Origin: Kiritimatiellia bacterium
GTDB taxonomy: Bacteria > Verrucomicrobiota > Kiritimatiellia > JAAZAB01
NCBI GenBank assembly: GCA_018400335.1
Contig: JAGYMT010000063.1
Coordinates: forward strand, 1-7,796
Length of the DNA stretch: 7,796 bases
Direction: 5' to 3'
Shown: positions 1 through 7,178 of the stretch, one piece after another
Layout: the number at the start of each line of letters is the position of its first letter
How positions within the stretch are numbered: the first letter of the stretch is position 1
Notes under the pieces: model-generated
Databases searched by the model: none
Seen by the model: the letters and a program-made list of their open reading frames with translations, nothing else
Told to the model about the DNA's origin: nothing
Made by a program: the position numbers and the translations under genes

Positions 1-456
1 TAGATAGCCTGGACGGCGACTTGCGCATTCGTCGCGCATTCTTTCCAGCAGCGCGCCGGACTTGCGCAGCGCGGCCGCCGACAATTCGATCTTCGGCATT
101 TTCGCGCGCGCCCGAACGGCCAGCAAACGCGTCATGGATAACGCCTCGCGGTCGGCCGGCAAAGCCGCCGAAAAAGAAGCTTCATAGAAATTCACCACCA
201 GCGCCCTGGCCTTGCCGTTGGCGCTCGCGATATGCCAGTCGTTCGCAGGCAGAAAGAACAAATCCCCCGGCCGCATCGAGTGGCTCATGTCGCCGTGCAG
301 TTGCCGGGCGTCGCCGGAGATCAACTGAATGAATTCGTTAAAGTGGTGGACGTGCTGGACGGAACGAACGGAAATCGGAGTTTCGAACGCGAAAACGGCA
401 TGCGGATTTTCCAACTCGCGATCCACCATCCAAGCCGGCCAACAATCTTTTTTCAT
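1..456 (-). CDS. AraC-family transcriptional regulator, N-terminal cupin sensor part (truncated by the window edge)
   Basis: An open frame of exactly 152 codons runs leftward from an ATG at 456-454 (MKKDCWPAWMVDREL...) to base 1 with no stop, so the C-terminal part lies outside the window. Residues about 35-80 form a cupin-like sugar-sensing arm: VQHVHHFNEFIQLISGDA, followed by MRPGDLFFLPANDWHIAS, the usual H-x(n)-E / G-D-L-x-x-(L/I)-P...H pattern of AraC_binding domains. Residues about 125-150 look like the amphipathic linker before the DNA-binding domain. The two helix-turn-helix motifs that would prove the AraC assignment would follow and are not visible. No clear Shine-Dalgarno sequence precedes the ATG, and no better in-frame start was seen. 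The gene is divergent from the large secreted protein at 583, the usual arrangement for a local activator. It could instead be a plain cupin protein; I think AraC is much likelier. Confidence 0.82.
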   Translation of the reverse strand, partial: MKKDCWPAWMVDRELENPHAVFAFETPISVRSVQHVHHFNEFIQLISGDARQLHGDMSHSMRPGDLFFLPANDWHIASANGKARALVVNFYEASFSAALPADREALSMTRLLAVRARAKMPKIELSAAALRKSGALLERMRDECASRRPGYL

Positions 457-501
457 AAGATATTGATAGTGTTTTCGTCCGGAAAATACCAGATAAAAAA
501 A

Positions 502-527
502 ACGAAAAACTGGAACACGAGAAACTG
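502..527 (+). promoter_or_regulatory. 11-bp direct repeat, candidate AraC-type operator
   Basis: Two copies of ACGARAAACTG lie at 502-512 (ACGAAAAACTG) and 517-527 (ACGAGAAACTG), matching at 10 of 11 bases and starting 15 bp apart. The downstream copy ends 8 bp before the candidate -10 box at 536, so the pair covers the -35 position. AraC-family activators commonly bind directly repeated half-sites next to or overlapping the -35 box. The repeat is seen directly; the regulator and the operator role are inferred from position between the divergent genes. Confidence 0.4.
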
Positions 528-532
528 AATTC

Positions 533-541
533 TGCTATAAA
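533..541 (+). promoter_or_regulatory. Candidate extended -10 promoter for the 1510-residue secreted protein
   Basis: TGCTATAAA at 533-541 combines an extended -10 TGn element with TATAAA, one base off the TATAAT consensus. The hexamer 17 bp upstream (GAACAC, 513-518) is a poor -35 match, which suits an activator-dependent promoter. Transcription would start near 548 and leave a leader of about 35 nt before the ATG at 583. A-tracts at 495-502, 505-509 and 545-551 make the region AT-rich and possibly bent. Confidence 0.4.
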
Positions 542-582
542 TGTAAAAAAATTGCGACCGGCTACTGAAAAAGGACGCTGAA

Positions 583-3500
583 ATGAAGAATACAAAGAAA
601 ATCATATCAATGTTGTCAGTCATCGCCTTTCTCGCTCTTTCCGCCGCTGTTGCGGGGTCCGCTGAAAACCAATGGACCGGGATTCTTCCAGAGCGCTCGA
701 AAGGCGCGCCGATTGTCAAGTTGCCCTCGGGAATCGAATCGACCGCCGTTGTCGCGCTGCCGGAGCGAGAGCGCGACTCGTTGAGCGCCATCACAAAGGA
801 ATCGCAGCCCGCCGGAATTTACGAGATTCGCATTACAGCGCGCCCGTCGCATGTGGCCGGCGCAATAGCTTTTCATTCAGGTCTTCGAGTTCACGTCGCC
901 AACGCGCTCGCCGCCCATTTTCCCGGTTATTTCTTCGCGCGCGCGCATGAGCCGGAGCCCCGGGTGTTTTCCGCTGTCCTGCCTGGCGGCGCGCCGATTG
1001 CCGTCATGCTGGAGGCGTATAGCGACAGTGATATCGTGGATGCCGTTCGGACCGCGTCCCTGATGAAGCGGGGCGGGCCGAGAATGACCGATGGTTTGGA
1101 CGACACGCATGACGCGGATTTGAAGCTGGCCGATGAGCTGGAATTTCGTCCGACCTCCGAAAACGCGGTCTATTACCTGGTGGATCGAATAGAGTTTCGT
1201 CCGGTTTCGCGCAGCGGCGGGGTCGCCGCGGTGGCGACCGACAAGGTTCGCTATGAACCGGGATCCGTGCTCAGGGGAAACGCGGAGATCGAGGATGTCG
1301 GAGGCAAGGGAGGAACCGGCAACCTAAACATATATCTCGAACACGGAGTCAAGGAGCGGGATCCGGTGAAGACCTTGCCGGTTACATTGACCGGGGAACG
1401 GCAGATATTCGAGTTCGAAATTCCGTTGCCCCGCGATGAATTGGGCTACGCGCTTGTCGCCGAGTTCGTTTCCGCCGATGGCTCCGACAGGCACGAGGCG
1501 GTCGAGTATTTCACCATCGCCGAGAATCCCTATCGCGTGGCCATATTCAACGTGAACGCCGGCGGCGATGATGTCCAGGGAGGCGGCGACGAGGATGCAA
1601 TGACGCGATGGGTGGAATCGCTTCGGCGTTCCTATGTCAATGTCGTGGAGTGGTTTGCCTGGGCCGAGGAGGATATGGTCGAGCTGAGCTCCGACACAGA
1701 TCACTGGTTTTCCGGCCAGACCTGCTACGCAAAGAGCCGGGATGTGCTGCAGCGCAGGATTCGGTTGCTGCACGAGAACGGCATCGCCGCGGTCACCTAC
1801 GGGAAGTTCCATATGTCTGGCTACCTCGGTTGGAAGACGGCATGGGACTACCCGCTCGACCACGGAGCGCAGTGGCATTACCATATCGGAATGTACAGCC
1901 GGACGGACGTGCCGGTGCTCGACCGGTTCAGAAACAAGGAGTTCCAATTGGAAAATGGACCGATGGTGGCGGGCGCCAACCCGTTCCGCGCCTCCTGGCA
2001 AAGCTTTCTGCCCATCAGCCCGGATCCCGAGCCCTGGCCGGTCCGCCTCGCGGCCGAGGAGATGATCCGATCGATCGAGATGTTCGGTTGGGATGGCGTG
2101 CGTTGGGACGGCCACCCCCGGGCATTTGGATGGGGAACCTCGGGTCAGGGACGAGATGGCAAGTACAGTCAGGATGTCCATCGGCGCACACAGGCGCTCG
2201 TGCGCTATTTCAAGGACATCGTGGCGCTCCGGTATCCGGACTTCCGTCATGGGTACAATTATCTATTGCCGAACCCGGCCAAGCCGAACTACGATTGGGC
2301 CGTTGAAGATTATGAGCTGGATGAGCTTTGCCGGGACGGCGGCCTGCTGATGAACGAGTCAATCGGTAACGCGATACCGGGGCCTTTCAGCCTGATTGCC
2401 CGCCATTTGCAGGTTGAAGGCGATCTGTGCCGGGAGCGCGGCGGCCACTACCAGGGCGTCCAGTTCGGAAATGGCATGCGGGACGCACTGGTCGAGTTTG
2501 CCTTGTGGGCGGCCGCCGGCGCGCATCCTTACGGGGCCTCGGAAACGAGCGGACCCTATCTCACTCGCTACTCGCGGTATGTCTTCGACGAGCGGCTGCG
2601 GCGCCTGGCCACGCCGGAGAAGGTTCTGGCGCCCGCCGCGGAAACGCGTCTCTGGTGGCGGCCGTTTGTCTACGAAACGCCGGAGGCCGACGGCAGGCGG
2701 CAATTGGTTGTCAACTTCCTCAACCTGCCTCTTCAAGAAAGCCGGAATTCGCGTGAAAATCCAAAAGTGAGTTTCGTCATGGAACCCGGAACCGATCCCG
2801 TGACGTTCGCACTCACCCTGCCGCGGGGATTTCGCGCCACCGCGGCGCATATCATAGACCCCTGGTCGCTTGAAGTCAGTCCCATGCCGTTGGCCGACAA
2901 CTGTTTTGAGGTTCCGGCCATTGCCGTTTGGCGGGTTGGCGTCATAGACATCGAGTCCGCGCCGGACGCGCCTTCGCTTGCGTCCCTCTACGGTCCGCCC
3001 GCGACTTTCGGCGTGACGCGTCCCGACGTCGAGAAGCGTATTCCCGATATCCGTCTCGATCCCCTGGCCGATCTTGAAGCCGCCGAGCGCGTGCTGGCCG
3101 CGGCGCCAAGCTGGCTGAGCCGCCGGCCGGGTCCGGAAGAAAAGGCTGTTGACGCCCTTTCATGGACGGAGCGCAACGCGAGGATTCTGGAGATACGGTC
3201 GAAAAATCCGCCGGAGATATTTATCAACACCTGGTGGAAGGGCGCGCGGTTGCCGGACGATCTGAAGCTGAAGGAAACCAAGTTCGACTTCGGAGACCTT
3301 GCCCCTCGGCGCAACGGGCGGCTGGACGTTTTTCACGGGCGCGGCGCGATGGACGAGCGGCTGCGGTTTTCCGAGGCGTGGGCCGGGTTCGACCGGTTTT
3401 TCGTTCACGACGCGCCGCTTGTCGGCGCCGTGACAGCCTCGCCCGGAATGGGATTGGTCAACAACATTTCCCGGAGCCGTTTCCCGGACTTCGATCTGCT

Positions 3501-5115
3501 GCTGTTCGCTGGAATTCCGCACTGTGCGATCGGCGTCGAGAACAGCTATGCGATGGTGGAGTATGTCAAAGCCGGCGGAGCGGCGTTCTTCACAGGCGGC
3601 GAATATGCCTTCGGCAAGGGCGGCTGCATGCATACCGTGCTCGACCGCGAGCTGCTGCCTGTCTGGTCTTGCGAACGCGTCGACACCCGCTACAGCGAGA
3701 TTCCTCTGCCGTTTGAGCCGGCGGCGGACTTTTCGGAACTCGGCGTTGATCTCGATTTCGCGGATAAACCGTCCTTCTGGGTCTGGAACCAGGTCGCGTT
3801 GAAGGACGATGCTGGCGTCAAGGTGTTTCTAAAGTCAGGCAGCCGTCCCGTTCTCGTCGGATGGCAACTGGGCAAAGGCCGGGTTGCCTGCCTGCTGGTT
3901 GACCACCGGGGCAAGTCGAAAAACGGCATTACGGCGTTTTTCGACTGGTCCGACTGGCCGAAACTAATGCAGGCAGTCGCCAACTGGCTGGCGCCCGAGG
4001 CTATGACCAAGGCGCCCGTTGCGCCGTCGTCTGTTTCCCGTGAGGAAATCAGAAATCTGATCGAGCAACTGGAAGGAGATGCATTAGTGGCTGCCATCGA
4101 GGGCATCGAAAGCGAAGATCGTTTCGACGGATTGATGGAGAACGAGCCGATGATCGCGTCGGAGCCGGATATGAACTGGGAAGACCAGCGGAAACGCATC
4201 GCAGTGATTGAGCGCCTTCTGCAGGGGACCGGGCCGGACGTGTCCGCGGCTCTGGTCGAGCAGATAAAAACAGTTTCGGATCTGCCGATGAAGACACGCT
4301 TCGCCATGCTCGATTTCGTTCGCCGTGAGCCGCCGGCCAACCTTGCATCCGTTGCTCGAAAGTGTCTCTTGGGAAGAGATCCGGCTATTCGTAACACGGG
4401 ACTTCAACTGCTCGCCATTCTGGGAGATGAGGCCTTTGCCGGGGAACTGCTTGACCCGGATCCTCAAGAGGTGATTGGAATCTTGGGCGCGTTCGATCGT
4501 GATCGCTTTCTCGCCGTTGGCGTGGCAATGTATCCGAAGCCCGACCTGCTGGCTGAGGGCAAGCGAAGGGTGGATGCGTGGAACGAGCAGGAGCTGAAGA
4601 GCAAGATGGCCTATACGGGAGGCAGGGAGTTTTCACTGGCGGCGCCTGAAGCGCCGTGCCTTGACGCTGAGACTTTGTTGCAGAGGATTGCCTGGCTTGG
4701 GTATCTTGCTCGGCATAATCCGCCGGCATGGGGCGCCCAGTTCGTCCGAGAGTGGACGCTGACAGCCCAGTACGAGGAGTTGTGCGACCGAAGCGCCGCG
4801 GGTTTGTGGCAACAGGGTATGTCGGCTCGGAGCAGCGCTCATGCGGCGGCGAAGAGCGCGGACTGGCGGAGCGTGAGAGAATTGTTCGCGCGGATGCGCG
4901 ATCTGACACGGCCGGATATGGATGCCATGATCGTGAACCATCCGGAGGGCGTGGCCGAAGGACTTGCTCGTGTTCGTTTTTTGAGCGAAGTACGGCTCGC
5001 CATCAACCTGCTCGGCGATCACGGCGAAGCGGGGCGCAAGGTGGCGTCTCTTATGGATGCGCCGAGCCTGCAAAAGGATTTGGGCGCGTTTATCGCCGCC
5101 TGCCAAAGGGAATGA
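583..5115 (+). CDS. Secreted GH66-like multidomain glycosidase-family protein with glutamine-amidotransferase-like and HEAT-like C-terminal regions
   Basis: The ATG is preceded by AAGGA (571-575) at 7-nt spacing. Residues 1-27 are a Sec signal peptide: basic MKNTKK, a hydrophobic core, and a cleavage option after AVA (24) or GSA (27). Residues about 75-207 look like a beta-rich domain ending YYLVDRIEFRPVS. Residues about 215-313 are an Ig-like domain (TDKVRYEPGSVL...), as in the N domain of GH66 dextranases. Residues about 314-690 look like a TIM barrel; FGWDGVRWDGHP gives D509 as candidate nucleophile and LLMNESIG gives E592 as candidate acid/base, by analogy with the Asp/Glu pair of GH66. 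Residues about 690-790 are a beta-sandwich. Residues about 913-1137 (DVFHGRGAMDERLRFSEAW ... GWQLGKGRVACLLVDHRG ... ANWLAP) match class-I glutamine-amidotransferase-like domains; no obvious catalytic Cys/His/Glu triad is seen. Residues about 1150-1510 are helical with HEAT-like units. GH66 enzymes are usually about 600-900 residues, so this is roughly double length. The substrate is not deducible. A GH42-like barrel plus amidotransferase-fold layout is the alternative reading. Confidence 0.85.
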   Translation: MKNTKKIISMLSVIAFLALSAAVAGSAENQWTGILPERSKGAPIVKLPSGIESTAVVALPERERDSLSAITKESQPAGIYEIRITARPSHVAGAIAFHSGLRVHVANALAAHFPGYFFARAHEPEPRVFSAVLPGGAPIAVMLEAYSDSDIVDAVRTASLMKRGGPRMTDGLDDTHDADLKLADELEFRPTSENAVYYLVDRIEFRPVSRSGGVAAVATDKVRYEPGSVLRGNAEIEDVGGKGGTGNLNIYLEHGVKERDPVKTLPVTLTGERQIFEFEIPLPRDELGYALVAEFVSADGSDRHEAVEYFTIAENPYRVAIFNVNAGGDDVQGGGDEDAMTRWVESLRRSYVNVVEWFAWAEEDMVELSSDTDHWFSGQTCYAKSRDVLQRRIRLLHENGIAAVTYGKFHMSGYLGWKTAWDYPLDHGAQWHYHIGMYSRTDVPVLDRFRNKEFQLENGPMVAGANPFRASWQSFLPISPDPEPWPVRLAAEEMIRSIEMFGWDGVRWDGHPRAFGWGTSGQGRDGKYSQDVHRRTQALVRYFKDIVALRYPDFRHGYNYLLPNPAKPNYDWAVEDYELDELCRDGGLLMNESIGNAIPGPFSLIARHLQVEGDLCRERGGHYQGVQFGNGMRDALVEFALWAAAGAHPYGASETSGPYLTRYSRYVFDERLRRLATPEKVLAPAAETRLWWRPFVYETPEADGRRQLVVNFLNLPLQESRNSRENPKVSFVMEPGTDPVTFALTLPRGFRATAAHIIDPWSLEVSPMPLADNCFEVPAIAVWRVGVIDIESAPDAPSLASLYGPPATFGVTRPDVEKRIPDIRLDPLADLEAAERVLAAAPSWLSRRPGPEEKAVDALSWTERNARILEIRSKNPPEIFINTWWKGARLPDDLKLKETKFDFGDLAPRRNGRLDVFHGRGAMDERLRFSEAWAGFDRFFVHDAPLVGAVTASPGMGLVNNISRSRFPDFDLLLFAGIPHCAIGVENSYAMVEYVKAGGAAFFTGGEYAFGKGGCMHTVLDRELLPVWSCERVDTRYSEIPLPFEPAADFSELGVDLDFADKPSFWVWNQVALKDDAGVKVFLKSGSRPVLVGWQLGKGRVACLLVDHRGKSKNGITAFFDWSDWPKLMQAVANWLAPEAMTKAPVAPSSVSREEIRNLIEQLEGDALVAAIEGIESEDRFDGLMENEPMIASEPDMNWEDQRKRIAVIERLLQGTGPDVSAALVEQIKTVSDLPMKTRFAMLDFVRREPPANLASVARKCLLGRDPAIRNTGLQLLAILGDEAFAGELLDPDPQEVIGILGAFDRDRFLAVGVAMYPKPDLLAEGKRRVDAWNEQELKSKMAYTGGREFSLAAPEAPCLDAETLLQRIAWLGYLARHNPPAWGAQFVREWTLTAQYEELCDRSAAGLWQQGMSARSSAHAAAKSADWRSVRELFARMRDLTRPDMDAMIVNHPEGVAEGLARVRFLSEVRLAINLLGDHGEAGRKVASLMDAPSLQKDLGAFIAACQRE

Positions 5116-5123
5116 GAATCATC

Positions 5124-5141
5124 ATGCGATGACGCATTTTA
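5124..5141 (+). terminator. Weak hairpin with short T-run after the 1510-residue gene
   Basis: ATGCG (5124-5128) pairs with CGCAT (5133-5137) around a four-base ATGA loop, followed by TTTTA. It starts 9 nt after the stop codon, where a terminator would sit. The stem is only 5 bp and the T-tract is short, so termination would be weak at best. Confidence 0.22.
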
Positions 5142-5145
5142 TCGC

Positions 5146-5175
5146 CACAAAAAGGCACGAGAGCTCACAAAGAGG
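5146..5175 (+). repeat. Three imperfect 10-bp tandem units (CACAAARAGG type)
   Basis: Three consecutive 10-bp units are visible: CACAAAAAGG (5146-5155), CACGAGAGCT (5156-5165) and CACAAAGAGG (5166-5175). Units 1 and 3 differ at one base; unit 2 keeps CAC and the purine-rich middle. From memory, similar CACAAAG/CACGAAG tandem tracts are scattered between genes in several environmental bacterial phyla, including this likely host group. I cannot confirm other copies from this window alone. Confidence 0.5.
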
Positions 5176-5213
5176 TTCGGAAATCCTTAAATGACACACA
5201 AGCGGAGAACGGA

Positions 5214-5264
5214 ATGAACCATACCGGGACCGACATCGTGAACATCGGCTCGCGCAGCCAATGA
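5214..5264 (+). pseudogene. Sixteen-codon gene stub, possible remnant of an N-terminal IGSRRELFVDD-type protein
   Basis: An ATG at 5214 sits about 7 nt after GGAG of a Shine-Dalgarno-like GCGGAGAACGG and opens a 16-residue frame, MNHTGTDIVNIGSRSQ, ending in TGA at 5262-5264. The segment DIVNIGSR resembles the start of a family of planctomycete/verrucomicrobial-type proteins that begin with ...IGSRRELFVDD, often predicted beta-propeller glycosidase-like proteins. This resemblance is from memory, not a search. After IGSR the similarity ends abruptly at a stop. A deletion that kept only the ribosome binding site and first codons would explain it. The alternatives are a short leader peptide for the downstream GH172 gene, or chance. 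Confidence 0.35.
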
Positions 5265-5293
5265 ATAAGTTTGCTCCATCGCTTCGGCTTTGT

Positions 5294-5309
5294 TAAAACT
5301 ACAGTTTAA
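5294..5309 (+). promoter_or_regulatory. AAACTacAGTTT palindrome upstream of the GH172 gene
   Basis: The sequence TTAAAACTACAGTTTAA (5293-5309) contains the inverted repeat AAACT-AC-AGTTT at 5296-5307, with a further T-A match outside one mismatch (5294/5309). It lies about 70 nt before the GH172 start in the most AT-rich part of this gap. The minus strand carries TTAAACTG, sharing AAACTG with both half-sites of the direct repeat at 502-527, so a common regulator is possible. No convincing -35/-10 pair could be assigned here. Confidence 0.28.
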
Positions 5310-5360
5310 GGCAAGAGAACTTTTGTCTGACCGCTGAAGAAGACTGTGCCGTGCATAAGA

Positions 5361-5370
5361 AAGGAAAGGA
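5361..5370 (+). promoter_or_regulatory. Ribosome binding site that decides the GH172 start
   Basis: AAGGAAAGGA at 5361-5370 is a strong purine-rich Shine-Dalgarno sequence ending 7 nt before the ATG at 5378. A GTG at 5351 is also in frame and would add nine residues (MHKKGKEQP). The ribosome binding site would then lie inside that extension, and the GTG has no comparable upstream site, so the ATG is preferred. Confidence 0.7.
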
Positions 5371-5377
5371 ACAACCT

Positions 5378-7051
5378 ATGCATAACCAGAATCTGCTCCA
5401 ACTCGCAACCATTCGCCGCGCCCGCACGGGGCGCTGTTCGTCCTGGGACACATCCGGACGCAATGGCGACGCTTGGAATATTCCCGCGCTTTCGAGCCGG
5501 GTGTTGGCCGACATCAAGGGGCCTGGCGTCATCACCCACATCTGGATGACCCAGTGCCGCAACTACCGCAGCGCCGTGCTGAAAATCACTTGGGACTACG
5601 CATCCGCGCCGAGCGTGTTTTGCCCTCTGGGCGACTTCTTCGGGCTTGGCCATGAAATCGTCAATTCCTACCAGTCGCAGCTCTTCACGGCTTCGACCAA
5701 CGGCAACAACCTGAAGGAAGGAGCGCCCGATCTGCTTTTTCCGTGGGCGACGGGTTGCGCCCTGAACTGCTATGCACCAATGCCGTTCCGCAAGCGGGCT
5801 GTCGTGGAACTGCTCAACGAGAGCGACACCGATCACGGCCAGTACTTCTACATTGACTACGAGCAGATGCCGAAGGGCGAACTGGCCGGGATGGGCTATT
5901 TCCACGCCGAGTTCCGCCGCGCCTGCCCGTTCCCGGGCTGGGCTCCAGAGATAAATGTGAACACCCCTTATGTCAACATTCCGAATCTCGAACGCGATGC
6001 GTGGGACAACAACTACGTGATCCTGGAGACGAAAGGGAGGGGGCATTATCTGGGTTGCAACCTGTCGGTGACCAACATCCAGGGAACCTGGTGGGGCGAG
6101 GGCGACGATATGATCTGGGTGGACGGCTACAAGTGGCCCCCGGACCTGCACGGCACCGGCAGCGAGGACTACCTCAACCAGGCATGGGGCATGCAGCCGA
6201 ACGCCTTTCTGCGCAACGGCAGCTCGATCCACGAGAGCAACACCGGCGGATACCAGACCAGCTACATCCACCATCTCGAAAACCCGGTGCGGTTCGAGAA
6301 AGAGATCAAGGTCACCATCGAGCACGGCCACGCCAACCACCTCGGCAACGAGATGGCCAGCGTTGCCTACTGGTACGCCGAGCGGCCCGCCGCGGCGCTC
6401 GCCATCCCGCCGGTCGAGAAGCGCCGGCGTGTGCCCAAGGTGGACGGGAAGTTCGTGATCACGGAGGAACTGCGATGGGCTGGCCACGAGGTGAAGGTGG
6501 ATGCGACGATTGTAAAAGAGTCCCATGACTCATGGGAGAAGTTCCAGGCCAGCCAGCACATGTATCGCAAACCCGAGGGGCATTCGCCGTTTCTGTCGGA
6601 CGGCTGGCGGGTCTCGCGCCTGATGCCGCCCGGCGATGTGGTGAAGTCGCGCTACGTCGGCCTCGACAAGAAGGTCGGCTGGGAATCGGTGCCCGCGGAG
6701 AAAATCTCCGCCGACGGGTTCGTGGATATTCACGCCATGCGCGACACGGACGGGCTGGTGTATCTGGCGCGCAAGGTCAAGGTCTCCCGTGCCGGTGAAT
6801 GGGTGCTGCACGTCGGGCACGACGGCGGGGCGCGGGTGTTCGTGGACGGCAAGCAGGTGGCTGCCACCGCCGGCGCGATGAATCCGGCCCCCTACATCCG
6901 CACTGAAGCACCGGTCAAACTGGCCAAGGGTGAGCACGAGATCGTCGTCGCCCTCGACCGCGTCGGCGGCAAGGGCTGGGGCATATTCGTCAGCTTCGCG
7001 CCGGCTGCGGGGAAGGCGAAGGCGGACCGCAAACCAATATTCCCGTCGTGA
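5378..7051 (+). CDS. GH172 (DUF2961) glycoside hydrolase with C-terminal beta-sandwich domain
   Basis: The 557-residue product carries the hallmark N-terminal DUF2961 motif SSWDTSGRNGDAW (residues 21-33) and family blocks such as CPLGDFFGLG, YFYIDYEQMP and WWGEGDDMIWVDG...HGTGSEDY. DUF2961 was reclassified as GH172, whose founding member is a difructose dianhydride I synthase/hydrolase acting on alpha-fructofuranosides; other members release D-arabinofuranose. The founding enzyme uses two glutamates 21 residues apart. Here E241 (GEGDD) and E263 (GSEDY) are 22 apart and are the likely pair. The catalytic module covers about residues 1-345. Residues about 395-545 (MPPGDVVKSRYVGL ... GEWVLHVGHDGGARVFVDGK ... 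KGEHEIVVALDR) look like a sugar-binding-type beta-sandwich. There is no signal peptide or membrane segment, so a cytoplasmic site is likely unless exported otherwise. It lies 262 nt after the secreted GH66-like gene on the same strand. The family is firm; the substrate is not. Confidence 0.93.
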   Translation: MHNQNLLQLATIRRARTGRCSSWDTSGRNGDAWNIPALSSRVLADIKGPGVITHIWMTQCRNYRSAVLKITWDYASAPSVFCPLGDFFGLGHEIVNSYQSQLFTASTNGNNLKEGAPDLLFPWATGCALNCYAPMPFRKRAVVELLNESDTDHGQYFYIDYEQMPKGELAGMGYFHAEFRRACPFPGWAPEINVNTPYVNIPNLERDAWDNNYVILETKGRGHYLGCNLSVTNIQGTWWGEGDDMIWVDGYKWPPDLHGTGSEDYLNQAWGMQPNAFLRNGSSIHESNTGGYQTSYIHHLENPVRFEKEIKVTIEHGHANHLGNEMASVAYWYAERPAAALAIPPVEKRRRVPKVDGKFVITEELRWAGHEVKVDATIVKESHDSWEKFQASQHMYRKPEGHSPFLSDGWRVSRLMPPGDVVKSRYVGLDKKVGWESVPAEKISADGFVDIHAMRDTDGLVYLARKVKVSRAGEWVLHVGHDGGARVFVDGKQVAATAGAMNPAPYIRTEAPVKLAKGEHEIVVALDRVGGKGWGIFVSFAPAAGKAKADRKPIFPS

Positions 7052-7052
7052 G

Positions 7053-7178
7053 CAGACGGTAATCGTGAACGGCAAACAAGACTACACACGGGCGATCGAT
7101 TTCAAGGGTGCGGCATATCTGCCCGGCGGCGCCGGGGCCAATTTGGTCCGGCTTCAGGGTAAGGACAAGGAATTTTGG
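7053..7178 (+). pseudogene. Out-of-frame coding-like segment, possible gene remnant or frameshifted tail of the GH172 gene
   Basis: Read in the frame starting at 7053, this stretch has protein-like composition: TVIVNGKQDYTRAIDF (7056-7103), then AAYLPGGAGANLVRLQGKD and KEFW up to 7178. It favours the same GC-ending codons as the neighbouring genes. It has no usable start with a Shine-Dalgarno sequence; the first candidate is a GTG at 7065. After 7178 the frame stays open to a TGA at 7287-7289, but the residues stop looking like protein. It lies in another frame immediately behind the GH172 stop at 7049-7051. A single-base frameshift near 7040 (real or from assembly) could join it to GH172, or it may be the 3' remnant of a lost gene. 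I do not recognise the family. Confidence 0.32.

Noticed and set aside
453..794. Open frames on the minus strand crossing the divergent promoter region (453-794 and 338-595)
   Set aside because: They run through AT-rich promoter sequence giving Phe/Ser-rich runs and are in different frames from the AraC-type cupin coding sequence.
1324..2250. Open frame of 308 codons on the minus strand inside the 1510-residue gene
   Set aside because: It is antisense to the Ig-like and GH66-like barrel region, has no family motif, and has low-complexity composition typical of a shadow frame.
1608..2306. Open frame of 232 codons on the plus strand in another frame of the 1510-residue gene
   Set aside because: It has no recognisable domain and overlaps a strongly supported coding frame.
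5351..5377. Upstream GTG start adding nine residues to the GH172 protein
   Set aside because: The strong AAGGAAAGGA ribosome binding site lies inside this extension and is correctly spaced for the ATG at 5378.
5306..6526. Long open frame (406 codons) on the minus strand antisense to the GH172 gene
   Set aside because: The plus strand carries clear GH172 motifs with a proper ribosome binding site. The antisense frame is His/Val/Ala-rich with no recognisable domain, as expected from GC-rich codon bias.
7122..7136. CCCGGC-GGC-GCCGGG palindrome as a terminator or operator
   Set aside because: It lies inside a coding-like stretch encoding PGGAG, has no T-tract, and such GC palindromes arise easily from Gly/Ala codons.
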